In this document: positions 1-5,597 of the stretch, piece after piece
How positions within the stretch are numbered: position 1 is the stretch's first letter
Layout: each line of letters begins with the position of its first letter
DNA from: JAFDVL01 sp043736395
GTDB taxonomy: Bacteria; Acidobacteriota; Blastocatellia; RBC074
Direction of reading: 5' to 3'
Assembly (NCBI GenBank): GCA_043736395.1
Contig: JAYTCQ010000266.1
Span: 1 to 5,618, forward strand
DNA length: 5,618 nt
Translations under genes and position numbers: made by a program
The notes under the pieces: model-generated
What the model saw: the letters and a program-made list of their open reading frames with translations, nothing else
What the model was told of the DNA's origin: nothing
The model's database searches: none

Positions 1-38
1 AGGCGACGAACATCCTTAACATTGCTTGTTCGTCGCCT
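1..38. repeat. 12-bp perfect inverted repeat, 14-base loop
   Basis: AGGCGACGAACA at 1-12 is the exact reverse complement of TGTTCGTCGCCT at 27-38. The 14-base loop is AT-rich. There is no T-run after the right arm, so it does not look like an intrinsic terminator. The right arm overlaps a second possible stem (29-36 with 42-49), so the two foldings exclude each other. Confidence 0.8.
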
Positions 39-67
39 TCAGCGACGGATTGAACTGTCATCATGAA

Positions 68-100
68 CCTATGGTTTCGGCGAAACGCCTTCACCATAGG
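68..100. repeat. Two-tier hairpin (8-bp outer stem, 4-bp inner stem)
   Basis: CCTATGGT (68-75) pairs perfectly with ACCATAGG (93-100). Inside it, GGCG (79-82) pairs with CGCC (86-89) around an AAA loop, leaving a symmetrical 3/3 internal loop of TTC opposite TTC. The structure is self-contained and lacks a following T-run. It is part of the palindrome cluster at the left edge. Confidence 0.75.
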
Positions 101-111
101 CTATATTGTTG

Positions 112-126
112 GTCGCCGTTGGCGAC
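112..126. repeat. 6-bp perfect GC-rich hairpin with GTT loop
   Basis: GTCGCC (112-117) and GGCGAC (121-126) are exact complements around a 3-base loop. Together with the preceding TTGTTG this repeats, with one substitution, the module at 26-47. That makes it the clearest evidence that the cluster arose from related copies rather than by chance. Confidence 0.65.
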
Positions 127-181
127 TATTTCTTCAAGAAAATGACGGTCTAAACATTAGGGCTTTAGGTAATGAACACAA

Positions 182-201
182 CGCAAACTGGAAAGTTTGC
201 G
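182..201. repeat. 8-bp perfect hairpin with GGAA tetraloop before the SDR start
   Basis: CGCAAACT (182-189) pairs perfectly with AGTTTGCG (194-201) around GGAA, a tetraloop of the GNRA class. The hairpin ends 8 bases before the chosen ATG at 210 and covers the place where a Shine-Dalgarno site would be; none is visible there. It could limit initiation or protect an RNA end, but it could equally be the last palindrome of the repeat cluster that happens to adjoin the gene. Confidence 0.7.
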
Positions 202-209
202 CTCCATTT

Positions 210-992
210 ATGACTCGACCAATTTCATTAATCACGGGCGCAGGACGCGGCATCGGACGCGGCATTGCCATCGAACTTGCCAAGCTCGGACACGCTGTCG
301 TTATCAACTACGCTGGCAACGCCACCGCTGCCGATGAATGTTTGCAGCTCGTCCGCGAAGCTGGCGGCGAAGGCATCATCGTTCGCGCCGATATTTCCAT
401 CGCCGAAGATCGCACAAAATTAGTGCAGGAAACATTGGCGGAATTTGGTCGCATTGATTTGCTCGTCAACAACGCCGGAGTCGCGCCAAACGTCCGCGCT
501 GACATTTTAGAAGCTGGTGAAGAATCTTTCGACCGCCTCATCAACATCAATCTGAAAGGCCCGTATTTCCTCACGCAAATCGTCGCGCAACAAATGATCG
601 AACAGGTCAAAAATAATTCCATCAACGATTTTGGACTCCCGCGCATTGTGACGATTACTTCGATTTCGGCTTACACCGCTTCCGTCAATCGCGGCGATTA
701 TTGTGTAGCGAAAGCGGGCCTGGCGATGATGACTTCACTGTATGCCGCACGGCTGGCGGAGTACGGCATCAACGTGTACGAAATCCGCCCCGGCGTGATC
801 GCTACGGATATGACCGCAGGCGTCCAGGAAAAATATGACAAGCTGATCGAAGATGGAGCGTGGCCGCTAAAACGTTGGGGGAAACCCGACGACATTGGAC
901 GCGCGGTGGCTGCGATTGCGCGAGGTGACTTACCTTTTTCGACGGGCGAAATCATTAACGTAGACGGTGGATTTCATCTGCGGACACTATAA
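210..992 (+). CDS. Classical SDR oxidoreductase, 3-ketoacyl-ACP-reductase-like
   Basis: Predicted 260-residue cytoplasmic NAD(P)-dependent short-chain dehydrogenase/reductase. The Rossmann glycine motif TGAGRGIG is at residues 9-16 and NNAG at 87-90. The catalytic set is complete: Asn114 (in INLKG), Ser151 (13 residues before the Tyr), Tyr164 and Lys168 (YCVAK). The C-terminal part carries RPGVIATDM and ends with INVDGGFHLRTL, typical of FabG-like SDRs of about 250-260 residues. The frame stays open upstream to an ATG at 63, but those 49 codons run through the palindrome cluster and would place an atypical extension before the nucleotide fold. ATG 210 puts the glycine motif at the usual distance from the N terminus and is preferred, although no Shine-Dalgarno site precedes it. 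The following gene, 50 bases downstream, encodes an exported sugar-hydrolase-like protein, so a sugar or polyol substrate is as likely as a fatty-acid intermediate. Substrate cannot be assigned. Confidence 0.95.
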   Translation: MTRPISLITGAGRGIGRGIAIELAKLGHAVVINYAGNATAADECLQLVREAGGEGIIVRADISIAEDRTKLVQETLAEFGRIDLLVNNAGVAPNVRADILEAGEESFDRLININLKGPYFLTQIVAQQMIEQVKNNSINDFGLPRIVTITSISAYTASVNRGDYCVAKAGLAMMTSLYAARLAEYGINVYEIRPGVIATDMTAGVQEKYDKLIEDGAWPLKRWGKPDDIGRAVAAIARGDLPFSTGEIINVDGGFHLRTL

Positions 993-996
993 CGAA

Positions 997-1013
997 TTCG
1001 GAAAATTTCTGAA
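997..1013. repeat. Imperfect dyad between the SDR and hydrolase-like genes
   Basis: TTCGGAAA (997-1004) and TTTCTGAA (1006-1013) are complementary except for one G-T pair, centred on A1005. The one-base spacer makes a hairpin of full length impossible, so a protein-binding dyad is the more natural reading. It lies just after the SDR stop codon and 29 bases before the next start. Short AT-rich dyads occur by chance, so this is a weak call. Confidence 0.25.
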
Positions 1014-1042
1014 GTGTATTGACATGGTTGGTATCGAGAACA

Positions 1043-3250
1043 ATGAAAACATTAATCCCAAACTCAACTTCACGCCGCGAATTCCTCATTAATTCCGCGC
1101 TTACAACTGCCGCCACGACCTTATCAACAAACCTCATCGCTGCGCCGCCAACCAATGTTGACGAATGGTTTGATCGTCCGATGCGGTGGGCGCAATTGAC
1201 GTTAGTTGAAAATGATCCGGGAAACTATGATCCAAAATTTTGGCTCGATTATTTCAAACGGATTCACGCGGATGCTGCGTGTCTGAGCGCAGGCGGAGCA
1301 GTCGCCTACTACCCGACAAAAATCCCTATGCACTATCGCAGCGCGTGGATGAAAGACTCCGATCCGTTTGGCGAATTATTTGCCGGATGCCGCAAACAAA
1401 ATATGACGGTGCTCGCGCGGACTGATCCGCACGCGGTGCATCAGGATGTTTACGACGCGCATCCTGATTGGATTGCGGTTGATGCTGAAGGCAAAAAGCG
1501 GCGGCATTGGGCTGCGCCGGAGTTGTGGGTGACGTGCGCGCTGGGGCCGTACAATTTTGAATACATGACCGAAGTTCATAAAGAAATCATGACGATGTAT
1601 AAACCCGATGGCATTTTCAGCAATCGCTGGGCGGGTTCGGGCATGTGTTATTGCGAACATTGTCAGCGGAATTTTAAAGCGGCGTACAACATGGATTTGC
1701 CGCGCACGAACGATCCTCAAAACCCCGCGCAGCGCAATTACATCGAATGGAAACAGCAACGATTATTTGAAGTCTGGAAATTGTGGGACAGCGAAATTCG
1801 CAAGATCAATCCGCAGGCGCGCTACATTGCCAATTCAGGCGGCGGCGCATTGAGTTCGTTGGATATGAAAACGATTGGCGATATTTCAGCTACATTATTT
1901 TCTGATAAGCAGGCGCGGCGCGGATTGGCGACTCCGCTACAAAATGGCAAGAACGGCAAAGAATATCGCGCTACGATGGGGCGCAAAGCGATTGGCGGCA
2001 TTTTCAGCGTTGGCGTAGAGGAACCGTATCGTTGGAAAGATTCGGTGCAAAGCGAAGCCGAAATTCGCATGTGGGTGGCCGAAGGAACCGCGAACGGATT
2101 GCGTCCGTGGTTCACAAAATTTTCCGGTACGCTTTATGACAAGCGTTGGCTGAAAGTCGTCGAAGACATTTACAACTGGCATTACAAAGCCGAAAAATAT
2201 TTGCGCAATGAAACGCCAATCGCCCGCGTAGCGATGGTTTATTCGCAGCAAACCGCTACGTTTTACGGCGGCTCCCGCGCCCAAGCCAAAGTCGAAGATC
2301 ACACCGAAGGTTTTTATCATGCCCTTGTCGAGGCACGCATTCCGTTTGAAATGGTGCACGATAAATTGCTGGACGCCGCGCACACCGATCAATTTAAAGT
2401 TTTGATTTTGCCAAATATTGCGGCGTTGTCAGAAGCGCAATGCACTCAATTACGCGAATATGTGAAGCGTGGCGGCAGCATCGTGGCTACGCATGAGACT
2501 TCGCTGTTTGACGAATGGGGTGTGCGAAGAAAAGATTTTGGCTTAGCGGATTTGTTCGGCGCGAAATTCAAAGGCAGCCTCGAAAGCCCGATGCAAAATT
2601 CATATTTGCAATTGGAAAAAGATGCAGCAGGTAAGTTTCACCCAATATTGACAGGCCTCGAAGACGCCGGACGCATCATCAACGGCGTCTCCCGCGTAGA
2701 CGCCGAAGCCACAGAAAAATCGGCAACGCCTCTGACCGTTATTCCTTCCTATCCCGATTTGCCGATGGAATTGGTCTATCCGCGCGTCAAAAATTCCGGC
2801 ATCGCAGGCGTCCACTTGCGCGAAATCGGCAACGCTCGCGTAGTCTATTTCCCGTGGGATATTGACCGCACCTTCTGGGAAGTGATGTCCCCCGATCACG
2901 GCAAATTGCTCAGCAACGCTGTGCGCTGGGCATTGAATGAAGAACCGTTCGTGACGGTGACCGGTGCGGGGATGATTGATGTGACGGTCTGGCAACAAAA
3001 AAATTCAATGACCGTACATCTGGTGAATCTGACGAATCCAATGTTGATGAAAGGACCGATCCGTGAATTGATTCCGATTAGTGAACAGAAGGTTCGCGTT
3101 CGTTTGCCGCGTGATAAAAAAGCGGGAAAGGTGCAATTACTGGTGAGCGGGAAGCCGATTCCTGCGGAAGTATCTGGTGAATATTTATTGGTGACTGTGC
3201 CGACGATTCTTGCGCACGAAGTGATTGCAGTTGATTTTGCTGCAAAATAA
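1043..3250 (+). CDS. Tat-exported GHL6-like glycoside hydrolase with GH42-type trimerisation-like domain
   Basis: Predicted 735-residue protein, probably exported folded to the periplasm or beyond. Residues 1-34 form a twin-arginine signal: SRREFLI with Arg11-Arg12, a mild hydrophobic stretch, then Ala-Ala before Pro35. A TTG at 1019 would add 8 residues ahead of it. ATG 1043 is preferred because it gives a normal Tat n-region; only a weak GAGAA (1036-1040) precedes it. Residues about 45-390 resemble the hypothetical glycosyl hydrolase family GHL6: HPDW at 140-143, DGIF before the conserved block, and CYCEHC with Cys202, Cys204 and Cys207. Residues about 391-510 look like a GH42-type trimerisation domain (alpha/beta, with VLILPNIAALS and YVKRGGSIV). 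A beta-rich tail follows. Catalytic residues of this family are not established well enough to point to them. Polysaccharide or glycoside processing is inferred; the substrate is unknown. The SDR gene just upstream may share its transcript. Confidence 0.7.
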   Translation: MKTLIPNSTSRREFLINSALTTAATTLSTNLIAAPPTNVDEWFDRPMRWAQLTLVENDPGNYDPKFWLDYFKRIHADAACLSAGGAVAYYPTKIPMHYRSAWMKDSDPFGELFAGCRKQNMTVLARTDPHAVHQDVYDAHPDWIAVDAEGKKRRHWAAPELWVTCALGPYNFEYMTEVHKEIMTMYKPDGIFSNRWAGSGMCYCEHCQRNFKAAYNMDLPRTNDPQNPAQRNYIEWKQQRLFEVWKLWDSEIRKINPQARYIANSGGGALSSLDMKTIGDISATLFSDKQARRGLATPLQNGKNGKEYRATMGRKAIGGIFSVGVEEPYRWKDSVQSEAEIRMWVAEGTANGLRPWFTKFSGTLYDKRWLKVVEDIYNWHYKAEKYLRNETPIARVAMVYSQQTATFYGGSRAQAKVEDHTEGFYHALVEARIPFEMVHDKLLDAAHTDQFKVLILPNIAALSEAQCTQLREYVKRGGSIVATHETSLFDEWGVRRKDFGLADLFGAKFKGSLESPMQNSYLQLEKDAAGKFHPILTGLEDAGRIINGVSRVDAEATEKSATPLTVIPSYPDLPMELVYPRVKNSGIAGVHLREIGNARVVYFPWDIDRTFWEVMSPDHGKLLSNAVRWALNEEPFVTVTGAGMIDVTVWQQKNSMTVHLVNLTNPMLMKGPIRELIPISEQKVRVRLPRDKKAGKVQLLVSGKPIPAEVSGEYLLVTVPTILAHEVIAVDFAAK

Positions 3251-3394
3251 CTATGAGGCATAAATAGTAAGCGGATAGATAATTCCACTACGATAGAAAG
3301 CTGGAATCATTAAAAGGCAGCATACTGCTTATTTCCGACCGCGTTCACAAATTAATCGAACCGTTTCGTTGGGATTTAAGAGAAAATATTTTTC

Positions 3395-3422
3395 TTTGGT
3401 TTGGTAACTACCTTGATTTAAT
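3395..3422 (+). promoter_or_regulatory. Weak sigma-70-like promoter candidate for the HEPN-like gene
   Basis: TTTGGT (3395-3400) is a poor -35 match. It is spaced 16 bases from TTTAAT (3417-3422), which matches five of six bases of the TATAAT box. The implied start of transcription would give a leader of roughly 25-30 bases before ATG 3457. The -10 candidate lies inside the TTGAT-TTAAT-ATCAA dyad (3413-3427), which could be an operator. AT-rich DNA yields such matches easily, so confidence is low. Confidence 0.25.
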
Positions 3423-3444
3423 ATCAATTTTCCAATCACGCCAG

Positions 3445-3451
3445 AAAGGAG
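3445..3451 (+). promoter_or_regulatory. Strong Shine-Dalgarno site for the HEPN-like gene
   Basis: AAAGGAG lies 5 bases upstream of ATG 3457 and is an almost ideal ribosome binding site. It fixes the start of the 180-residue protein. It is unusual here because the other three genes have weak or no recognisable sites, which fits a different origin for this gene. Confidence 0.8.
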
Positions 3452-3456
3452 TCAAT

Positions 3457-3999
3457 ATGAATCACGAAAAGACAGAGTTTGACGTTATCGAATGGATAAA
3501 TACATTTTTTGACAGTACCGGATCACGAATCAAGGAAGAAGATATTAAGAGCGTTCTTCACTTTGCTCTGCTTTGGAATATGTTTGAGTCTATTGGATGT
3601 AACAAATCAGCTAGCATTCACACAATTCAAACATTCATAGAAAATCTTTTCACGCAAAGCCGCCTTAATGAATCCGATTTTGCCCGATTTCTCGAATATT
3701 TTCAGAATAGATACATTACAAATGGCGTAACAAATACAACCTTCGATAGCCTTAAATCTAGCAATGAAGGGACAAGAGAAAGACAAGCAAGAGAATTAGC
3801 CGAATCAGTACTCAAAAATAAAACTACAGATGTTAAGGACAAAGTTCTTGCACTTTTCTATATCGTTTACAGACTACGCAATAATCTATTTCACGGTGTA
3901 AAAAATGTAGCTACTCTAAAATCTCAGATTGACAACTTCAATGTAGCAAACGAAACCCTTGCCACTGTGTTAGACCTGACAAAACCTAATTACAGTTAA
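3457..3999 (+). CDS. Small HEPN-like protein of unknown function
   Basis: Predicted 180-residue soluble protein with no signal peptide or membrane segment; it appears mostly alpha-helical. Near the C terminus the stretch YRLRNNLFHG contains Arg141-x4-His146, the R-x4-6-H signature of HEPN domains. In that superfamily the Arg and His line an RNase site formed by a dimer, and members include toxins of toxin-antitoxin pairs and abortive-infection or other defence effectors. The preceding helix (DKVLALFYIVYRLR) fits the HEPN arrangement. The N-terminal 100 residues are not recognised. The gene is visibly AT-rich (sampled stretches are near 33-37% GC) against the SDR and hydrolase genes, and has its own strong ribosome site, so recent acquisition is plausible. 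No nucleotidyltransferase antitoxin (MNT type) is adjacent; the next gene, 29 bases on, encodes an exported TPR protein. HEPN membership rests on one motif plus helical context, so RNase activity is an inference. Confidence 0.65.
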   Translation: MNHEKTEFDVIEWINTFFDSTGSRIKEEDIKSVLHFALLWNMFESIGCNKSASIHTIQTFIENLFTQSRLNESDFARFLEYFQNRYITNGVTNTTFDSLKSSNEGTRERQARELAESVLKNKTTDVKDKVLALFYIVYRLRNNLFHGVKNVATLKSQIDNFNVANETLATVLDLTKPNYS

Positions 4000-4028
4000 C
4001 TGCCCCCACTTCCTTACCAGAAAACATT

Positions 4029-5471
4029 ATGAGGCGACCAACTATAACCGCGTTACTGTTTGTGATTGCAATGATAGGACTATATCCAGAAGCAAACGCA
4101 CAAGGCGTAGAATGGGAAGTCCTGAATAAAGAGGTGATGTCACTTTATCAAAAGGGGCAATATGATCGCGCTTTAGTGGTGGCGAAGAAAGCGCTTGCTG
4201 TAGCTGAAAAGGCGGCGGGGCCAAATCATTCGTCTGTAGCCACAAGCCTGAACAATCTTGGTTTACTGTATCAAACCCAAGGCCAGTACGCATTGGCGGA
4301 ACCATTCTATAAGCGCTCGCTTGCGATTTGGGAAAAGACAAACCATCCGTCTGTAGCCCAAAGCCTAAACAATCTCGCAGACCTTTACAGAACTCAAGGC
4401 CAGTATGCACAGGCGGAGCCACTCTATAAGCGCTCGCTGGCTATCAAGGAGAAAATATTCGGGCCAAATAACCCCGATGTGGCAATGAGTCTAAACAATC
4501 TCGCCACACTGTATCAAAGTCAAGGCCAGTACGCACAAGCAGAGACGCTCTACAAGCGGTCTTTGGCTATCACAGAAAAGGCGTTTGGCCCACATCATCT
4601 TTCCGTGGCTACCAGCCTGAGCAATCTCGCTGTGCTGTATCAATCTCAAGGCCAGTTCACACTAGCTGAACCGCTTTGCAAGCGCTCGCTGGCTATCCGA
4701 GAGAAAGCACTTGGCACAGATCATCCTGATGTGGCCCAAAGCTTGAATAATCTCGCGCTCCTTTACCAAGCTCAAGGCCAGTACGCACTGGCTGAACCGC
4801 TCTATAAGCGGTCGCTTGCAATCATAGAAAAAGTAGTAGGGCCAAATCATCTGTATGTAGCTACGACTCTGAACAATCTCGCAGCAGTGTACCAAACTCA
4901 AGGCGAATACACGCAAGCAGCGACGCTGTACAAGCGGTCGCTCGCTATTAAAGAGAGTTCATTTAGCCCAGATCACCCTGCTGTGGCTACAAGCCTGAGC
5001 AATCTCGCGGAACTCTACAGAACCCAAGGCCAGTACACACAGGCGGAACCGCTTCACAAGCGCTCGTTGGCTATCCGGGAGAAAGCGCTTGGCCCAGGTC
5101 ATCCTGATGTAGCTACAAGCTTGAACAACCTCGCGCTCCTGTACCAAGCTCAAGGCCAGTTCACACTGGCTGAACCACTTTGCAAGCGCTCACTTGCTAT
5201 CCGAGAGAAATCACTTGGCCCGGGCCATCCTGATGTAGCTACAAGCTTGAACAACCTCGCGCTCCTGTATCACGCTCAAGGTCAGTTCACACAGGCAGAG
5301 CCACTCTATAAGAAGTCGCTTGCAATCATAGAGAATACACTTGGCCCAAGTCATCCTGATGTGGCTACAATCCTTGAGAACTTAGCAAAACTTTATCGTG
5401 TAACTGGTCGAAACACCGAAGCTGAATCACTGGAGACGCGCGCAGATCGTATCCATAAATTGAAACGATAA
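4029..5471 (+). CDS. Exported kinesin-light-chain-type TPR repeat protein
   Basis: Predicted 480-residue protein. Residues 1-24 are a Sec signal peptide: an RR-start n-region, the hydrophobic core TALLFVIAMIGLY, and an ANA-Q cleavage site after Ala24. The rest is TPR: a divergent first unit (about 27-67), nine regular units (68-442) and a divergent capping unit (443-480) ending in LETRADRIHKLKR. The regular units are 42 residues long, of the TPR_12/kinesin-light-chain type, with consensus PDVATSLNNLALLYQ-QGQY-AEPLYKRSLAI-EK-LGP-H. The first regular unit (68-106) is 39 residues, lacking three residues of the loop before NHP. There is no enzymatic domain, so it probably acts as a protein-binding scaffold in the periplasm; the partner is unknown. 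No clear Shine-Dalgarno site precedes ATG 4029. The HEPN-like gene ends 29 bases upstream, so co-transcription is possible, but the two products are expected in different compartments. Confidence 0.92.
   Translation: MRRPTITALLFVIAMIGLYPEANAQGVEWEVLNKEVMSLYQKGQYDRALVVAKKALAVAEKAAGPNHSSVATSLNNLGLLYQTQGQYALAEPFYKRSLAIWEKTNHPSVAQSLNNLADLYRTQGQYAQAEPLYKRSLAIKEKIFGPNNPDVAMSLNNLATLYQSQGQYAQAETLYKRSLAITEKAFGPHHLSVATSLSNLAVLYQSQGQFTLAEPLCKRSLAIREKALGTDHPDVAQSLNNLALLYQAQGQYALAEPLYKRSLAIIEKVVGPNHLYVATTLNNLAAVYQTQGEYTQAATLYKRSLAIKESSFSPDHPAVATSLSNLAELYRTQGQYTQAEPLHKRSLAIREKALGPGHPDVATSLNNLALLYQAQGQFTLAEPLCKRSLAIREKSLGPGHPDVATSLNNLALLYHAQGQFTQAEPLYKKSLAIIENTLGPSHPDVATILENLAKLYRVTGRNTEAESLETRADRIHKLKR
4230..5354 (+). 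repeat. 126-bp tandem repeat array encoding TPR units
   Basis: Nine units start at 4230, 4347, 4473, 4599, 4725, 4851, 4977, 5103 and 5229. All are 126 bp except the first (117 bp, three codons shorter, frame kept). Units 8 and 9 share an uninterrupted 44-base identity (5100-5143 and 5226-5269), far closer than protein constraint requires. Units 4 and 8 share the distinctive LCKRSLAIREK segment, and units 5 and 9 share LAIIE. This suggests that a two-unit block (4-5) was duplicated to give 8-9, or that gene conversion linked them. Such DNA is open to unit gain or loss by slippage or unequal recombination, and to assembly collapse. Confidence 0.9.
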
Positions 5472-5479
5472 AAGTAAAT

Positions 5480-5497
5480 GCCTCAGTTATTTGAGGC
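5480..5497. repeat. 6-bp hairpin just after the TPR gene
   Basis: GCCTCA (5480-5485) pairs exactly with TGAGGC (5492-5497) around a 6-base loop, beginning 9 bases after the TAA of the TPR gene. No T-run follows on the + strand, so it is at best a weak terminator or a 3'-end stabilising structure. Confidence 0.45.
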
Positions 5498-5529
5498 CAG
5501 TTAGCACAGTATGAGTACGCGGTGCATAG

Positions 5530-5569
5530 AAAAAAGCAAGTAAAGATAGAATTCTTATCTTTACTTGCT
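5530..5569 (-). terminator. Probable intrinsic terminator for a convergent gene, possibly bidirectional
   Basis: AGCAAGTAAAGATA (5535-5548) and TATCTTTACTTGCT (5556-5569) are exact complements over 14 bp, with a 7-base loop. Read on the minus strand, the stem is followed at once by six Ts (the A-run at 5530-5535), the classical intrinsic terminator layout. Read on the plus strand, the nearest T-run is the short TTTT at 5577-5580, seven bases beyond the stem, so termination of the TPR gene here would be weaker. The stem is AT-rich, which lowers confidence in strength but not in structure. It implies a minus-strand gene ending just beyond the right edge. Confidence 0.65.
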
Positions 5570-5597
5570 GCTCGACTTTTCGGGCATAGCAAAAATC

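Larger units (their letters stand above)
1..201. repeat. REP-like cluster of short palindromes (gene-free leader)
   Basis: This gene-free stretch is packed with perfect or near-perfect dyads: 1-12 with 27-38, 29-36 with 42-49, 68-75 with 93-100 (with an inner 79-82/86-89 stem), 112-117 with 121-126, 130-134 with 136-140, 150-154 with 164-168, and 182-189 with 194-201. Two parts look like diverged copies of one module. TTGTTCGTCGCC at 26-37 and TTGTTGGTCGCC at 106-117 differ at one base, and each is followed by a short loop and GCGAC. The pattern of many unrelated-sequence stems joined by a recurring TTGTT-GTCGCC hairpin resembles intergenic REP-like elements. The element starts exactly at the window edge and so is probably incomplete. 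Whether it acts at the DNA level (mobile or structural repeat) or as a transcribed leader cannot be told from sequence alone. Confidence 0.7.
3251..3456. other. AT-rich intergenic region with small dyads
   Basis: No gene is supported here. Small dyads are visible: ATTCCA/TGGAAT (3282-3287 with 3302-3307), GCAG/CTGC (3317-3320 with 3325-3328), AGAAAA/TTTTCT (3381-3386 with 3390-3395) and TTGAT/ATCAA (3413-3417 with 3423-3427). None is followed by a clear T-run, so no terminator for the upstream gene can be named. Base composition falls from the GC-rich hydrolase gene to the AT-rich gene that follows, which marks a likely boundary between transcription units. From 3283 the frame of the next gene is already open for 58 codons, but it contains no ATG, GTG or TTG start in that frame. 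Confidence 0.5.

Noticed and set aside
1..201. tRNA, riboswitch or retron RNA at the left edge
   Set aside because: No cloverleaf, known aptamer core or reverse transcriptase gene is visible; only serial simple hairpins.
63..209. N-terminal extension of the SDR starting at ATG 63
   Set aside because: The codons run through palindromic repeats, add no recognisable domain, and would displace the nucleotide-binding motif from its usual position near the N terminus.
1019..1042. TTG start giving eight extra residues on the hydrolase-like protein
   Set aside because: ATG 1043 gives a normal Tat signal, and the TTG has no convincing ribosome site.
2896..3288. Minus-strand open frame over the end of the hydrolase-like gene
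   Set aside because: It overlaps the coding sequence almost wholly and its product shows no family features.
4042..5153. Minus-strand open frames across the TPR gene
   Set aside because: They are periodic shadows of the repeat DNA, without a starting ribosome site or recognisable protein.
4230..5354. CRISPR array or other non-coding direct repeats
   Set aside because: The period is 126 bases with no unique spacers, units diverge mainly at tolerated codon positions, and the frame encodes canonical TPRs throughout.
3457..5471. A HEPN plus TPR defence system
   Set aside because: The TPR protein has a clear Sec signal peptide and no effector domain, so joint cytoplasmic action is not supported; kept only as a neighbourhood observation.
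5365..5592. Minus-strand 75-residue open frame at the right edge
   Set aside because: It runs through the terminator-like hairpin and the end of the TPR gene and has no recognisable domain.
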